DNA of 64,000 nucleotides. Origin: Methylobacterium haplocladii (GTDB lineage Bacteria; Pseudomonadota; Alphaproteobacteria; Rhizobiales; Beijerinckiaceae). Both the position numbers and the translations under genes were made by a program. Where the stretch lies: NCBI RefSeq assembly GCF_007992175.1, contig NZ_BJZT01000039.1:1-64000 (forward strand), in the 5' to 3' direction. This document shows positions 25,336 through 33,719 of this stretch, piece after piece. Within the stretch, counting starts at the first letter, position 1. The number at the start of each line of letters is the position of its first letter. Under the pieces are notes generated by a model that was not told the origin of the DNA, did not search any database, and was given only the letters and a program-made list of their open reading frames with translations.

Positions 25336-27441
25336 ATGCCGTTCCCCCACCATCACGGTGGAGCCTGCGCGCTCGCCTTCTGCCTGCTGACCACCACCGC
25401 CCTCGCCGCTCCGGTCGAGACCGCCACCACCCTGCCCGAGCTCAGCGTCGAGGGCGGGGGCTCTCCGAAAGCCGGCTCGCTCACCGTTCCGGGCGTCGCC
25501 GAGCAGCGCAGGGCGGTGAACGCCACCGTCGGCTCCGTCGCCTTCGTCGACGCGGAGGATTTCAGGAACAGCTACGCCAACACCCTGCGCGACGTCCTCA
25601 AGGACACCCCCGGCGTCTTCGTGCAGGAGCGCTACGGGCAGGAGTTGCGCCTCTCGATCCGCGGCTCGGGCATCGCCCGGGGCTTCCACCTGCGCGGCAT
25701 CGAGCTGCTGCAGGACGGCATCCCGCTGAACTTCGCCGACGGCAGCGGCGACTTCTATCAGGTCGATCCGCTGAGCTTGCGCTCGGCCGAGGTCTACAAG
25801 GGGGGCAATGCGCTCACCTTCGGCGCCACCACCCTCGGCGGCGCGGTCAACTTCGTGACGCCCACCGCCTACACGGCCTTCGCGCCGAACATCGTTCGCG
25901 TCGACGGTGGCAGTTTCGGCACGATCCGCGAGAACGTGCAGATGTCGCGGATCGACGGCCCGGTCGACGCGCTCATCAACGCGACCATCACCAATTCCGA
26001 CGGATACCGCGATCACGAGACCCAGCGTACCCAGAACTTCAACGCCAATGTCGGCTACAAGATCGCGCCCGGCATCGAGACGCGGTTCTATGCGGGCGTC
26101 TATCTCACCGACCAGAAGCTGCCGGGCACGCTCAGCCTGTTCAACGCTCTGAACGATCCGCGGCTCGCCAACCCCAGCGCCATCACCGGCAACCAATCGC
26201 GAAAAGTCGAGACCGAACGGCTCGCCAACCGCACCTCGTTCGAACTCGACGTCGGCCGCCTCGACGTCGATTCCTGGGTGATCCACAAGAACCTCTACCA
26301 CCCGATCTTCCAGGTGATCGACCAGGACGGCCTGACCTACGGCGTCTCGCCGCACTGGTCCGGCACCTTCGACATCGCGGGCTTCCGCAACGACACGATC
26401 GTGGGATTGCGCGCGTTCGCCGGCGTCAACGAAGCCGACCAATTCGTGAACGTCGCCGGACGGCGCGGCGCGCAGACCGTCAACGCACTTCAGAGCGCCT
26501 CGAACTACGAGGCCTATGGCGAGAACAGGTTCTGGTTCCTGCCGGACGTGGCGCTGATGACCGGGCTGAAGGCCTTCTCCTCGAACCGCACCTTCTCGAA
26601 CAAGGGCGGCCTGCCGGCGAGCCCGAGCGCCCGCTTCGGCAACGTGACCTACGAGGGCATCAATCCGAAGGCCGGCCTGCTCTGGCAGCCGCTGCCGGAC
26701 ATCCAGGTCTTCGGGGACGTCACCCGCTCGCGCGACGTGCCCGACTTCTCCGACCTCGCCCAGACGAACACCCTCGGCGTGACCTTCGTCCCGCTCCAGG
26801 CGCAGCGCGCCTGGACCTACGAGGCCGGCACCCGCGGGCGCATCGACCGGCTGACCTGGGACATCACGCTGTACCGGGCCGACATCCGCGACGAGCTGAT
26901 CAATTTCTCGATCAATCCCGGCCTCGGCATACCGGCGGCGACCTTCAACGCGCCGCGCTCGGTGCATCAGGGCGTCGAGGCGGCCGTCTCGGTGGAGGTG
27001 CTACGCGACCTGACGGGCTTGGGCGATATGCTCACCATCGCGCAGGTCTGGACGCATAACGACTTCCGCTTCGTGAACGACCCGGTCTTCGGCAACAACC
27101 GCATCGCCGGCATCCCGCAGGACGTGCTGCGCACGATCCTGACCTACACGCATCCGAGCGGGTTCTACCTCGCCCCCTCGATCGACTGGGTGCCGCAGGG
27201 CGCCTTCGCCGACCACGCCAACACGCTGAAGGCGCCGGGTTATGCGCTGTTCAACGTGCGCACAGGCATCGACTTTGCCAACGGCATCTCGCTGTTCCTC
27301 GATGCCCGCAACCTCACCGACGAGCGCTACATCTCCGACATCTCGGTGGTGACCAACGCGGCGACCGTCACCGGGGGGCCGGTGGCGTTCTATCCGGGCA
27401 ACGGGCGCAGCGTGTTCGGCGGGGTCAGGGCATCGTTCTAG
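25336..27441 (+). CDS. TonB-dependent outer-membrane receptor, probably copper-related
   Basis: A 701-residue receptor: signal peptide (about 1-27, ending ALAAPV), a TonB-box-like TTLPELSVEG, plug domain (about 60-180, LRDVLKDTPGVFVQERYGQE, GFHLRGIELLQDGIPLNFAD, GGNALTFGATTLGGAVNFVT) and a 22-strand barrel ending in the C-terminal aromatic signature FGGVRASF. ATG 25336 places the signal peptide correctly. It follows DUF2946 and YcnI-PCuAC genes on the same strand, so copper or a copper chelate is the likely substrate, but the receptor sequence alone does not show this. Confidence 0.9.
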   Translation: MPFPHHHGGACALAFCLLTTTALAAPVETATTLPELSVEGGGSPKAGSLTVPGVAEQRRAVNATVGSVAFVDAEDFRNSYANTLRDVLKDTPGVFVQERYGQELRLSIRGSGIARGFHLRGIELLQDGIPLNFADGSGDFYQVDPLSLRSAEVYKGGNALTFGATTLGGAVNFVTPTAYTAFAPNIVRVDGGSFGTIRENVQMSRIDGPVDALINATITNSDGYRDHETQRTQNFNANVGYKIAPGIETRFYAGVYLTDQKLPGTLSLFNALNDPRLANPSAITGNQSRKVETERLANRTSFELDVGRLDVDSWVIHKNLYHPIFQVIDQDGLTYGVSPHWSGTFDIAGFRNDTIVGLRAFAGVNEADQFVNVAGRRGAQTVNALQSASNYEAYGENRFWFLPDVALMTGLKAFSSNRTFSNKGGLPASPSARFGNVTYEGINPKAGLLWQPLPDIQVFGDVTRSRDVPDFSDLAQTNTLGVTFVPLQAQRAWTYEAGTRGRIDRLTWDITLYRADIRDELINFSINPGLGIPAATFNAPRSVHQGVEAAVSVEVLRDLTGLGDMLTIAQVWTHNDFRFVNDPVFGNNRIAGIPQDVLRTILTYTHPSGFYLAPSIDWVPQGAFADHANTLKAPGYALFNVRTGIDFANGISLFLDARNLTDERYISDISVVTNAATVTGGPVAFYPGNGRSVFGGVRASF

Positions 27442-27543
27442 ATTGCAATCCGACGGAAGGGGATGCCGGCTCGTCGCAAGAGTGCATGCGACCCTTGGCG
27501 TCGACCCTTGGCGTCGGCGCGCAGCCGCGGCTAGACGGAGCGG

Positions 27544-28521
27544 ATGCTCTCAGAGGACCAGCAGGACACCGCCGAAAAGCCGCCCGCGGCCAGCGGCGAC
27601 GTTCATGTCGGGCGCGACGGCTGGCTGTTCCTCACCGGCGGCCGCAACCGGGTGCTGGAGCAGTACGGTAGGCCGGGCTTCTCGCGAAAGGCGCTGTGGC
27701 AGTGGCGGTGCCATCTCGCCGAGCGGGTGCGGCGGAGCGCACGCCTCGGGGCGGCCTATCTGCACGTCGTCGCGCCCGAAAAGCTGACGATCTACTACGA
27801 CGCCGTCGACGGGCTCGCCTTCGATCCACAGCGGGCGCCGGCCCTGAGGTTGCGGCGCTGGCTGCGCGGCTCGACCGGGGCGCGGGCTTCGGTCGACCTC
27901 GTCGGCCCGATGCGGGCGGCGCGTTGGAAGGCCCCGCTCTACCGACGCACCGACTCGCACTGGACCTTCGCGGGCGGCGAGCTCGCTTACCGGACCCTCC
28001 TCGCCGGCCTCGGCGTCGCCCCTCGCGACGACATCGCCGGCCGCCGGCAGGGCGAGGCGCTGCCGTTCACCGGAGACCTCGGCACCAAGCTCGCGCCGAT
28101 GCCGGTGGAAACCGCCGAGGCCTGCCGCTTCGACAGCCGGGCGCGGCGCATACACGCCAACGGCCTGCTGACGCATTTCGAGGCGCTCGGGCGACCGCTG
28201 GACGCGCATATCGGCGCGCACGCGGTCTTCCGCAACGACGATCCCGCCGCCGATCCGCGCCGCCTCGTGCTCTTCGGCGATTCCTATGCGCAGCACCGCG
28301 CCATGAACGCGACGGCGTCGCTGACGCCGTTCCTCGCCGACACCTTCCGCGAGGTCCACTTCCTGTGGTCGACGAGCCTGGACTGGGACTACCTCGCCGA
28401 GATCCGGCCCGACTTCGTGATCAGTGAGATCGCCGAGCGCTTCATGATCGATCTCCCGGTCTCCAACATGCGGATCGAATCGCTGGCCCGCCTTGCCCTG
28501 GCGCGCAAGGCGGACGCGTGA
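27544..28521 (+). CDS. AlgX/AlgJ-like SGNH hydrolase-type protein
   Basis: A 325-residue protein of the AlgX/AlgJ (SGNH-like) family. Features are GDVHVGRDGWLFLTGGRN near the N terminus, LHVVAPEKLTIYYD, the Asp-x-His pair in RRTDSHWTFAGG (about residue 140), the nucleophile motif LFGDSYAQH (about residue 245), and a C-terminal block FVISEIAERFMIDLP. AlgX/AlgJ acetylate exopolysaccharide in the periplasm, but no signal peptide is visible and no polysaccharide genes are nearby. It follows the TonB receptor by about 100 bases; the link is unclear. Confidence 0.78.
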   Translation: MLSEDQQDTAEKPPAASGDVHVGRDGWLFLTGGRNRVLEQYGRPGFSRKALWQWRCHLAERVRRSARLGAAYLHVVAPEKLTIYYDAVDGLAFDPQRAPALRLRRWLRGSTGARASVDLVGPMRAARWKAPLYRRTDSHWTFAGGELAYRTLLAGLGVAPRDDIAGRRQGEALPFTGDLGTKLAPMPVETAEACRFDSRARRIHANGLLTHFEALGRPLDAHIGAHAVFRNDDPAADPRRLVLFGDSYAQHRAMNATASLTPFLADTFREVHFLWSTSLDWDYLAEIRPDFVISEIAERFMIDLPVSNMRIESLARLALARKADA

Positions 28522-28583
28522 GCGGGATTCGCGCACGCCTTCAAAGGGACCGGACGGGATAGTGCCGAACCCGGATCCCGTCT

Positions 28584-28865
28584 TCAGCGGCGCGGCGACG
28601 CGGCGCGGGCGCGATCGGAGGCAAGCGTGACGATTCCCGGCATCTCCGTGAACTGTACGTCGAGCTGGAACAGCACGAGGCCGGTGTCGTCGGTGACCTC
28701 CAGTCGCCAGCCTCGGCCAGCCTGCAGCCTGTCGCCCTCGTTCATCAGGATGAGGCCAGCCATCCGGATCGCTTCGCGGCGGGCCTGCTGCCCGTCGGAC
28801 AGCTCGGTGCCGTCGGTGTCGATCGGGCTTACGCCGTCATAGACGTTGAAGAAGTATCGGGTCAT
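28584..28865 (-). CDS. DUF6894-like small protein, copy 1
   Basis: A 93-residue protein starting MTRYFFNVYDGVSPIDTDGT and continuing with ELSDGQQARREAIRMAG, a mid region ending WRLEVTDDTGLVLFQLDVQF. The RYFF...DTDG-x-E-L pattern is that of a family of very common small proteins in Methylobacterium and Bradyrhizobium. A paralogue lies at 56701-56931. Function unknown. ATG 28865 is chosen because upstream residues do not match the family. Confidence 0.72.
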   Translation of the reverse strand: MTRYFFNVYDGVSPIDTDGTELSDGQQARREAIRMAGLILMNEGDRLQAGRGWRLEVTDDTGLVLFQLDVQFTEMPGIVTLASDRARAASPRR

Positions 28866-29015
28866 GGCCCAAGCTCCGCGCGAGGGAAGCGGGAGCACGC
28901 GTCACTCTCGGTCGCCGGCGCCCACGGATGCCGCCAAGCGATAGCGGTCATGATACGCCTTCGTCGGGTTCCCGACAAATGATAAGGGGCAGGATGCGCC
29001 GCCGCGCGCCGGAAA

Positions 29016-29054
29016 CAAAAGGGCCTGCGGGGATGCCCCGCAGGCCCTTTCGGC
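29016..29054 (-). terminator. terminator after the penicillin-binding protein gene
   Basis: A perfect 12-bp stem (gggcctgcgggg / ccccgcaggccc) with a 4-base loop, flanked by aaa/ttt. On the minus strand it is followed by TTTTGTTT, ending the mrcA transcript. Confidence 0.8.
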
Positions 29055-29075
29055 AGTCGGATCGAGGTCCGCCGG

Positions 29076-31496
29076 TCAGTAGACACCGCCGGTCTGTGCG
29101 GCAGCACCGGCGCCCTCGGGCACCACGGTCGGGGCGTCGGGCTGGGCGACGTAGGCGTCGGGCGGGGCCGTGCCCGGCTTGAACGCCTCCAGGATGGTGC
29201 CCGCCCCCTCACCGGAGCCGGCGCGAGTGCCGGAGCCGGCCGAGACGCGGATCAGCTTGATGCCCGGAGGCACCCGGAACGGGGTCGGCGGCTTGTCCTT
29301 GAGGGCGACCTTGAGGAAGTCGAGGGCGATGGGCGCCGCCAGCCCGCCGCCGGTGGCCCGGTCGCCGAGCGATTTCGGCTTGTCGAAGCCGAGATAGACG
29401 CCGACGGCGAGGTCCGGCGAGAAGCCCACGAACCACGCATCCTTGGCGTCGTTGGTGGTGCCGGTCTTGCCGGCGAGCGGCTTGCCGATCTGCTTGAGGA
29501 TCGTCGCGGTGCCGCGCTGGACCACGCCCTCCATGATCGAGACCATCTGGTAGGCGGTCAGCGGGTCGAGCACCTGCTCGGATTCGTCCACGAGCTTCGG
29601 CTCGTCCTGGCCCGACCACTTCTCCGCGTCGCAGCCGACGCATTTGCGGTTGTCGTGGCGGTAGATGGTCTCGCCTGTGCGGTCCTGGATGCGATCGATC
29701 AGGGTCGGCCGAATGCGGCGGCCGCCATTGGCGAGCATCGAATAGGCCGTGACCATGCGGAGCACCGTGGTCTCGCCGGCGCCGAGCGACATCGGAAGCA
29801 CGGGGAGAAGGTCGTCGTAGACGCCGAAGCGGCGGGCATACTCCGCGATCAGCGGCATGCCGACGTCCTTGGCGAGGCGCACCGTCATCAGGTTCTTCGA
29901 GTGCTCGATGCCGTAGCGGAGCGTATGCGGGCCGCCGGATTTGCCGTCGTAGTTCGACGGGCTCCAGGCCTCCTGGCCCGGGCCGGCCTCGATGGTGATC
30001 GGCGAATCCTGCACGATCGAGGACGGGGTGTAGCCGTTGTCCAGCGCCGCCGAGTAGACGATCGGCTTGAACGACGAGCCGGGCTGGCGCATCGCCTGGG
30101 TGGCGCGGTTGAATTCGGATTCGTCGTAGGAGAAGCCGCCGACCATGGCGTGGACGCGGCCGGTATAGGGGTCCATCGCGACGATGGCGCCGGAGATCTC
30201 CGGCTTCTGGCGCAGCCGGTAGCGGTTGCCGCCGCCCTCGATCGCCTCGACATAGACGATGTCGCCGGAGGTCAGCGCCGCGGCGACGCTGCGGCCCGTC
30301 CATTTCACGCCGTCGGGGCCGATCGTGCCGGTCTCGCGGTCCTTGGCGACGGTGCCGCCGCCCTCGCGGCGCGGCTGCAGGCCGATCTGCGCGCTGCCGC
30401 CCTGCGTGTTCAACACCACCGCGACGCGCCAGGGGGCGATATCGCCGAGTACCGGCACCTCGGAGACGGCAAGCCCCCAGTCGCGGCCGGTCAGGTCGAC
30501 CTTGTGCTCGGCGCCGCGCCAGCCGTGCGACTGGTCGTAGCGCACGAGGCCGTCGACCAGAGCCTTGCGGGCCCAGGCCTGCATCTTCGGGTCGACGGTA
30601 GCGCGCACCGAGAGGCCGCCCTCGTAGAGCTTGGTCTGGCCGTAGCGCTCGGCGATCTCGCGGCGGACCTCTTCGGTGAAGTAGTTCGACACGGCGGCGT
30701 TCGGGAAGGCGACGCGCGGGTTGATGCCGAGCGGCTTCTTCTTGGCCTCGTCCGCCTCCTGGACCGTGATGTAGCCGTTCTGGGCCATCAGGCCGATGAT
30801 CTCGTTGCGGCGCGCCAGCGCCTGCTGGGTGCGGCGATAGGGATGGTAGTTGTTCGGGCCCTTCGGCAGGGCGGCGAGATAGGCCGCCTCGTTGATGGTC
30901 AGCTCGTGGACCGATTTGCCGAAGTAATCGAGCGAGGCCGCGGCGACGCCGTGCAGGTTACGGCCCGGCACGATGGTGCCGAGGAAGATCTCGTTGAGGT
31001 AGAGTTCGAGGATCTTGTCCTTCGAATAGGCCGACTCGATCCGGAGCGCGATCAGCGCCTCCTTGATCTTGCGGTCGTAGGTCTGCTCGGCGGAGAGCAG
31101 GAAGTTCTTGGCGACCTGCTGCGTGATGGTCGAGGCGCCCTGTTTCTTGCCGGACTGCGCGTTGGTGACGATGGCGCGCACGATGCCCTCGGGATCGATG
31201 CCGCCGTGCTTGTAGAAGTTCTTGTCCTCGGCCGAGAGGAAGGCCGCGACGATGACTTTCGGCATCGCCTGGATCGGCAGGTAGAGGCGCCGCTCGTGGG
31301 CGTATTCCGCCAGCATCGAGCCGTCCGAGGCATGGACGCGGGTCATCACCGGCGGCTCGTAATTGGCGAGCGCGGCGTGGTCCGGCAGGTCCTGGCTGTA
31401 CTTCCAGTAGAAGAACGCGCCGACCGCCGCCGCGATGCAGAAGAGCACGGCACCGGCCGAGAACAGGATCCCGAAGAACCGCAGGATGAATCGCAT
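29076..31496 (-). CDS. mrcA: penicillin-binding protein 1A
   Basis: An 806-residue bifunctional peptidoglycan synthase anchored by one N-terminal helix (about residues 4-30). The glycosyltransferase domain has FLSAEDKNFYKHGGID, KQGASTITQQVAKNFLLS and LELYLNEIFLG. An OB-like insert follows. The transpeptidase has the catalytic serine in PGSSFKPIVYS, SKNL and the KTGTTND motif. The tail is Ala/Gly/Pro rich. ATG 31496 just ahead of the membrane helix is preferred to a TTG at 31571. It lies downstream of the amidase gene on the same strand, so synthesis and hydrolysis of the wall may be co-expressed. Confidence 0.95.
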   Translation of the reverse strand: MRFILRFFGILFSAGAVLFCIAAAVGAFFYWKYSQDLPDHAALANYEPPVMTRVHASDGSMLAEYAHERRLYLPIQAMPKVIVAAFLSAEDKNFYKHGGIDPEGIVRAIVTNAQSGKKQGASTITQQVAKNFLLSAEQTYDRKIKEALIALRIESAYSKDKILELYLNEIFLGTIVPGRNLHGVAAASLDYFGKSVHELTINEAAYLAALPKGPNNYHPYRRTQQALARRNEIIGLMAQNGYITVQEADEAKKKPLGINPRVAFPNAAVSNYFTEEVRREIAERYGQTKLYEGGLSVRATVDPKMQAWARKALVDGLVRYDQSHGWRGAEHKVDLTGRDWGLAVSEVPVLGDIAPWRVAVVLNTQGGSAQIGLQPRREGGGTVAKDRETGTIGPDGVKWTGRSVAAALTSGDIVYVEAIEGGGNRYRLRQKPEISGAIVAMDPYTGRVHAMVGGFSYDESEFNRATQAMRQPGSSFKPIVYSAALDNGYTPSSIVQDSPITIEAGPGQEAWSPSNYDGKSGGPHTLRYGIEHSKNLMTVRLAKDVGMPLIAEYARRFGVYDDLLPVLPMSLGAGETTVLRMVTAYSMLANGGRRIRPTLIDRIQDRTGETIYRHDNRKCVGCDAEKWSGQDEPKLVDESEQVLDPLTAYQMVSIMEGVVQRGTATILKQIGKPLAGKTGTTNDAKDAWFVGFSPDLAVGVYLGFDKPKSLGDRATGGGLAAPIALDFLKVALKDKPPTPFRVPPGIKLIRVSAGSGTRAGSGEGAGTILEAFKPGTAPPDAYVAQPDAPTVVPEGAGAAAQTGGVY

Positions 31497-31682
31497 CCGG
31501 ATGTCCGTTCCGTCGCTTTCGCCGCCCGCCGACGGCCCCGCGGAGCCGGCCGGTGGTGGATGCGGCCCCAAAGGCTGTGCGTCGGCGCGGCCGCGAGCCG
31601 CTTCACGGCGTCGGCCCGACCGGGCTTGATCGAGCCCGTATCGACACCGGTTCTATGGTGAAACTGCGGCGGGGGCGACGGC

Positions 31683-32990
31683 CTAGCGCGGCACCGACAG
31701 CCGCGGCATCGTCACGCCCAAACCCTTGAAGGCCGCTCCCTTGCCACCCGGAACCGAGCCGGTGCTGCTCGGCGGCGCCCCGATCGGATGGGCCGAGGTG
31801 GCGCGGCCGGCGAAGAACAGGTCGACGGCCTTGGCCATCGAACCGGTGACGTTGGTGCGCCACTCCTCCGATTGCAGCTTCTCGAGGTCGCTCTTGCTCG
31901 ACAGGTAGCCGAGTTCGACCAGCACCGAGGGCACGTCGGGCGAGCGCAGCACCATGAAGCCGGCCTCGCGATGGGGCTTGCCGCTCATCTCCATCACCGG
32001 CGAGAGCTGGCCCATCAGCCGGGTGGCGAAGCCGGATGAGAAGCCGCGGGTCTCGCGCAGGGTCAGCTCCGCCAGGATGTCGGAAACATCCGCCGGGCCG
32101 ATCGCCGAATCGGTGCCGGCAGCGGAATCCGCTTTGTTCTCGCGCTCGGCGAGCTTGGCGGATTCGGCGTCGGTCGCCTTCTCCGAGCCGGTATAGATCG
32201 TGGCGCCCTTCACCTGCGGCGCCGCCGAGATCGAATCGGCATGGATCGAGATGAACAGGTCGGCCTTGGCGTCGCGGGCGATGCGGACGCGCTCGGCCAG
32301 CGGCACGAACACGTCGCGGTCGCGGGTCATGGTCACGCGGTAGCGGCCTCCCGCCTTCAGGCGCTCGACGAGCGAGCGCGCGAAGCCGAACACGATGTCC
32401 TTCTCGAGCACGCCGGTCCTGGCGATGGCGCCGGGATCGGTGCCGCCATGGCCCGCATCGACCACGACGAGGGGCCGGCTGTCGACGGGCTCGGCCGGCA
32501 GAGTCTTTCGGAGCGACGGCGAGGGATCGCTGGCGACGGCCGCCTTGCGAAACACCTCGCGCTCGGCGCGCCTGAAGGCGATGGAGAGGAGCGTCGCGCC
32601 GTCGCGCCGCGTCTTCGTCTCGATCCCGTCGACCACGGCCGGGCCGGCGAGATCGACGACGATGCGCGAGCGCCCCGGCGCGAACAGCCCGTAGCGGTAG
32701 GAGGTGACCACCCCCTCCCGCTTGAGGCCGGCCTCGGTCCCGATCTGGAAGTTGACCTCCGGCAGGTCGATCACCGCCCGGTCCGGCCGCTCCATCACGA
32801 AGGCGCGGGCCTCGACGGGTTTGGACAGGATCAGGGTGAGGGTGGTGGCCGTGCCCTGCGTGGCGAGCTCGGCCCCGATCGCCACCGCGCTCATGCGCGC
32901 CTTGTCGGTGTCCTGCGCAGATGCGGGCGCAGCCGCGGCGAGCGTCAGGGCGAGCAGGACGGACAGGATCGGGCGGGCAGGTGTCGGCAT
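31683..32990 (-). CDS. amiC: N-acetylmuramoyl-L-alanine amidase, AmiC type
   Basis: A 435-residue periplasmic zinc amidase that cuts the peptide from glycan strands during septum splitting. A signal peptide (about 1-25, ending PASAQD) precedes an AMIN domain (about 30-150). The Amidase_3 domain has the zinc residues in VVVDAGHGGTDPGAIA, FISIHADSIS and the catalytic glutamate in VLVELGYLSS. ATG 32990 gives the signal peptide; earlier in-frame codons do not. It is divergent from rne and upstream of mrcA, a common alphaproteobacterial order. Confidence 0.94.
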   Translation of the reverse strand: MPTPARPILSVLLALTLAAAAPASAQDTDKARMSAVAIGAELATQGTATTLTLILSKPVEARAFVMERPDRAVIDLPEVNFQIGTEAGLKREGVVTSYRYGLFAPGRSRIVVDLAGPAVVDGIETKTRRDGATLLSIAFRRAEREVFRKAAVASDPSPSLRKTLPAEPVDSRPLVVVDAGHGGTDPGAIARTGVLEKDIVFGFARSLVERLKAGGRYRVTMTRDRDVFVPLAERVRIARDAKADLFISIHADSISAAPQVKGATIYTGSEKATDAESAKLAERENKADSAAGTDSAIGPADVSDILAELTLRETRGFSSGFATRLMGQLSPVMEMSGKPHREAGFMVLRSPDVPSVLVELGYLSSKSDLEKLQSEEWRTNVTGSMAKAVDLFFAGRATSAHPIGAPPSSTGSVPGGKGAAFKGLGVTMPRLSVPR

Positions 32991-33719
32991 CGGCGGGCGT
33001 CTTTTTTCCCGGGGCCTTTCTTTAGGACATAGGGCGATCGTGGTTAATCGTTCCTTGCCGCCCCAAGCACGATCGACGGCCGGGCGTTGCCCGCCGGCGA
33101 CATTCGGGAAACGGGGCGCGAGACTTTCGTGGCACGCCTGCGACCATCGTGAAAACCTGTCATCCAAACAGACTCTTGCCAAACGCGCGTGACAAACGCT
33201 AATGAAACTGACCCCATCCGGTCCCGAAGGTCATTCTTGCGGCCTTCGGACGCGGAAAGCCCCCTCGCGTGCCTTTCGCGGCCGGCTCCTCGTGGTGATA
33301 TTCGGACATGTTTCGAGGCCGGATCGGTGTCGGCAAGCGCGACGGGGATTTCTCCCGCCGCACCTGTTTTCGCGTGACATGCGGCCGGGATGACCGGTCA
33401 AGAATCTTCGTGAGGCCGGAAGGGATGGGGGGACACACAGCACCGGTTGCCGTTGCTCGTGCCGCCCGCGCACGCCCGTCGCGTCGCGCCGTCTCCTCCC
33501 TCCCGCCGGCCATGTTCAACCCCAGGGGCGCCGATCATCGGCGCCGAGCGGCGGTTGACGGCAAACCCCTTCCCCGATGCCTCTCGCCCCAGAGCCTCCA
33601 GGCCACGGCGACGAGCCCGACAGGCGCCCTCCCCGTTCCGGCCTCACGGCCGCGGAAGGCACCGCCGGGACGGCAAGGTCCGAGGTGTGCTCCGTCTGCC
33701 GCCATGCCGAAAGTTCGTC
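32991..33719. other. divergent amiC-rne intergenic region with long rne leader
   Basis: About 730 bases without a convincing gene. The left end (32995-33060) should hold the amiC promoter. A good candidate promoter for rne lies at 33176-33203, leaving a 5' leader of about 510 bases. Long rne leaders in other proteobacteria allow RNase E to cut its own mRNA. The frame of rne is open back to 33447 but codes for low-complexity Arg/Pro-rich sequence and is not taken as coding. Confidence 0.55.
33176..33203 (+). promoter_or_regulatory. candidate rne promoter
   Basis: A -35 TTGCCA is separated by 16 bases from a -10 GCTAAT. It is the best sigma70-like pair noticed between amiC and rne. Confidence 0.35.

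Noticed and set aside
29655..31661. 668-residue open frame on the plus strand
   Set aside because: It is antisense to the penicillin-binding protein gene, rich in Ala/Arg/Val/Gly/Asp/Leu, and shows no family motifs. It is a by-product of GC-rich codon use.
33447..33719. N-terminal extension of RNase E
   Set aside because: The extra 91 residues are Arg/Pro/Ala-rich and unlike RNase E, which begins MANTNKMLIDA at 33720.
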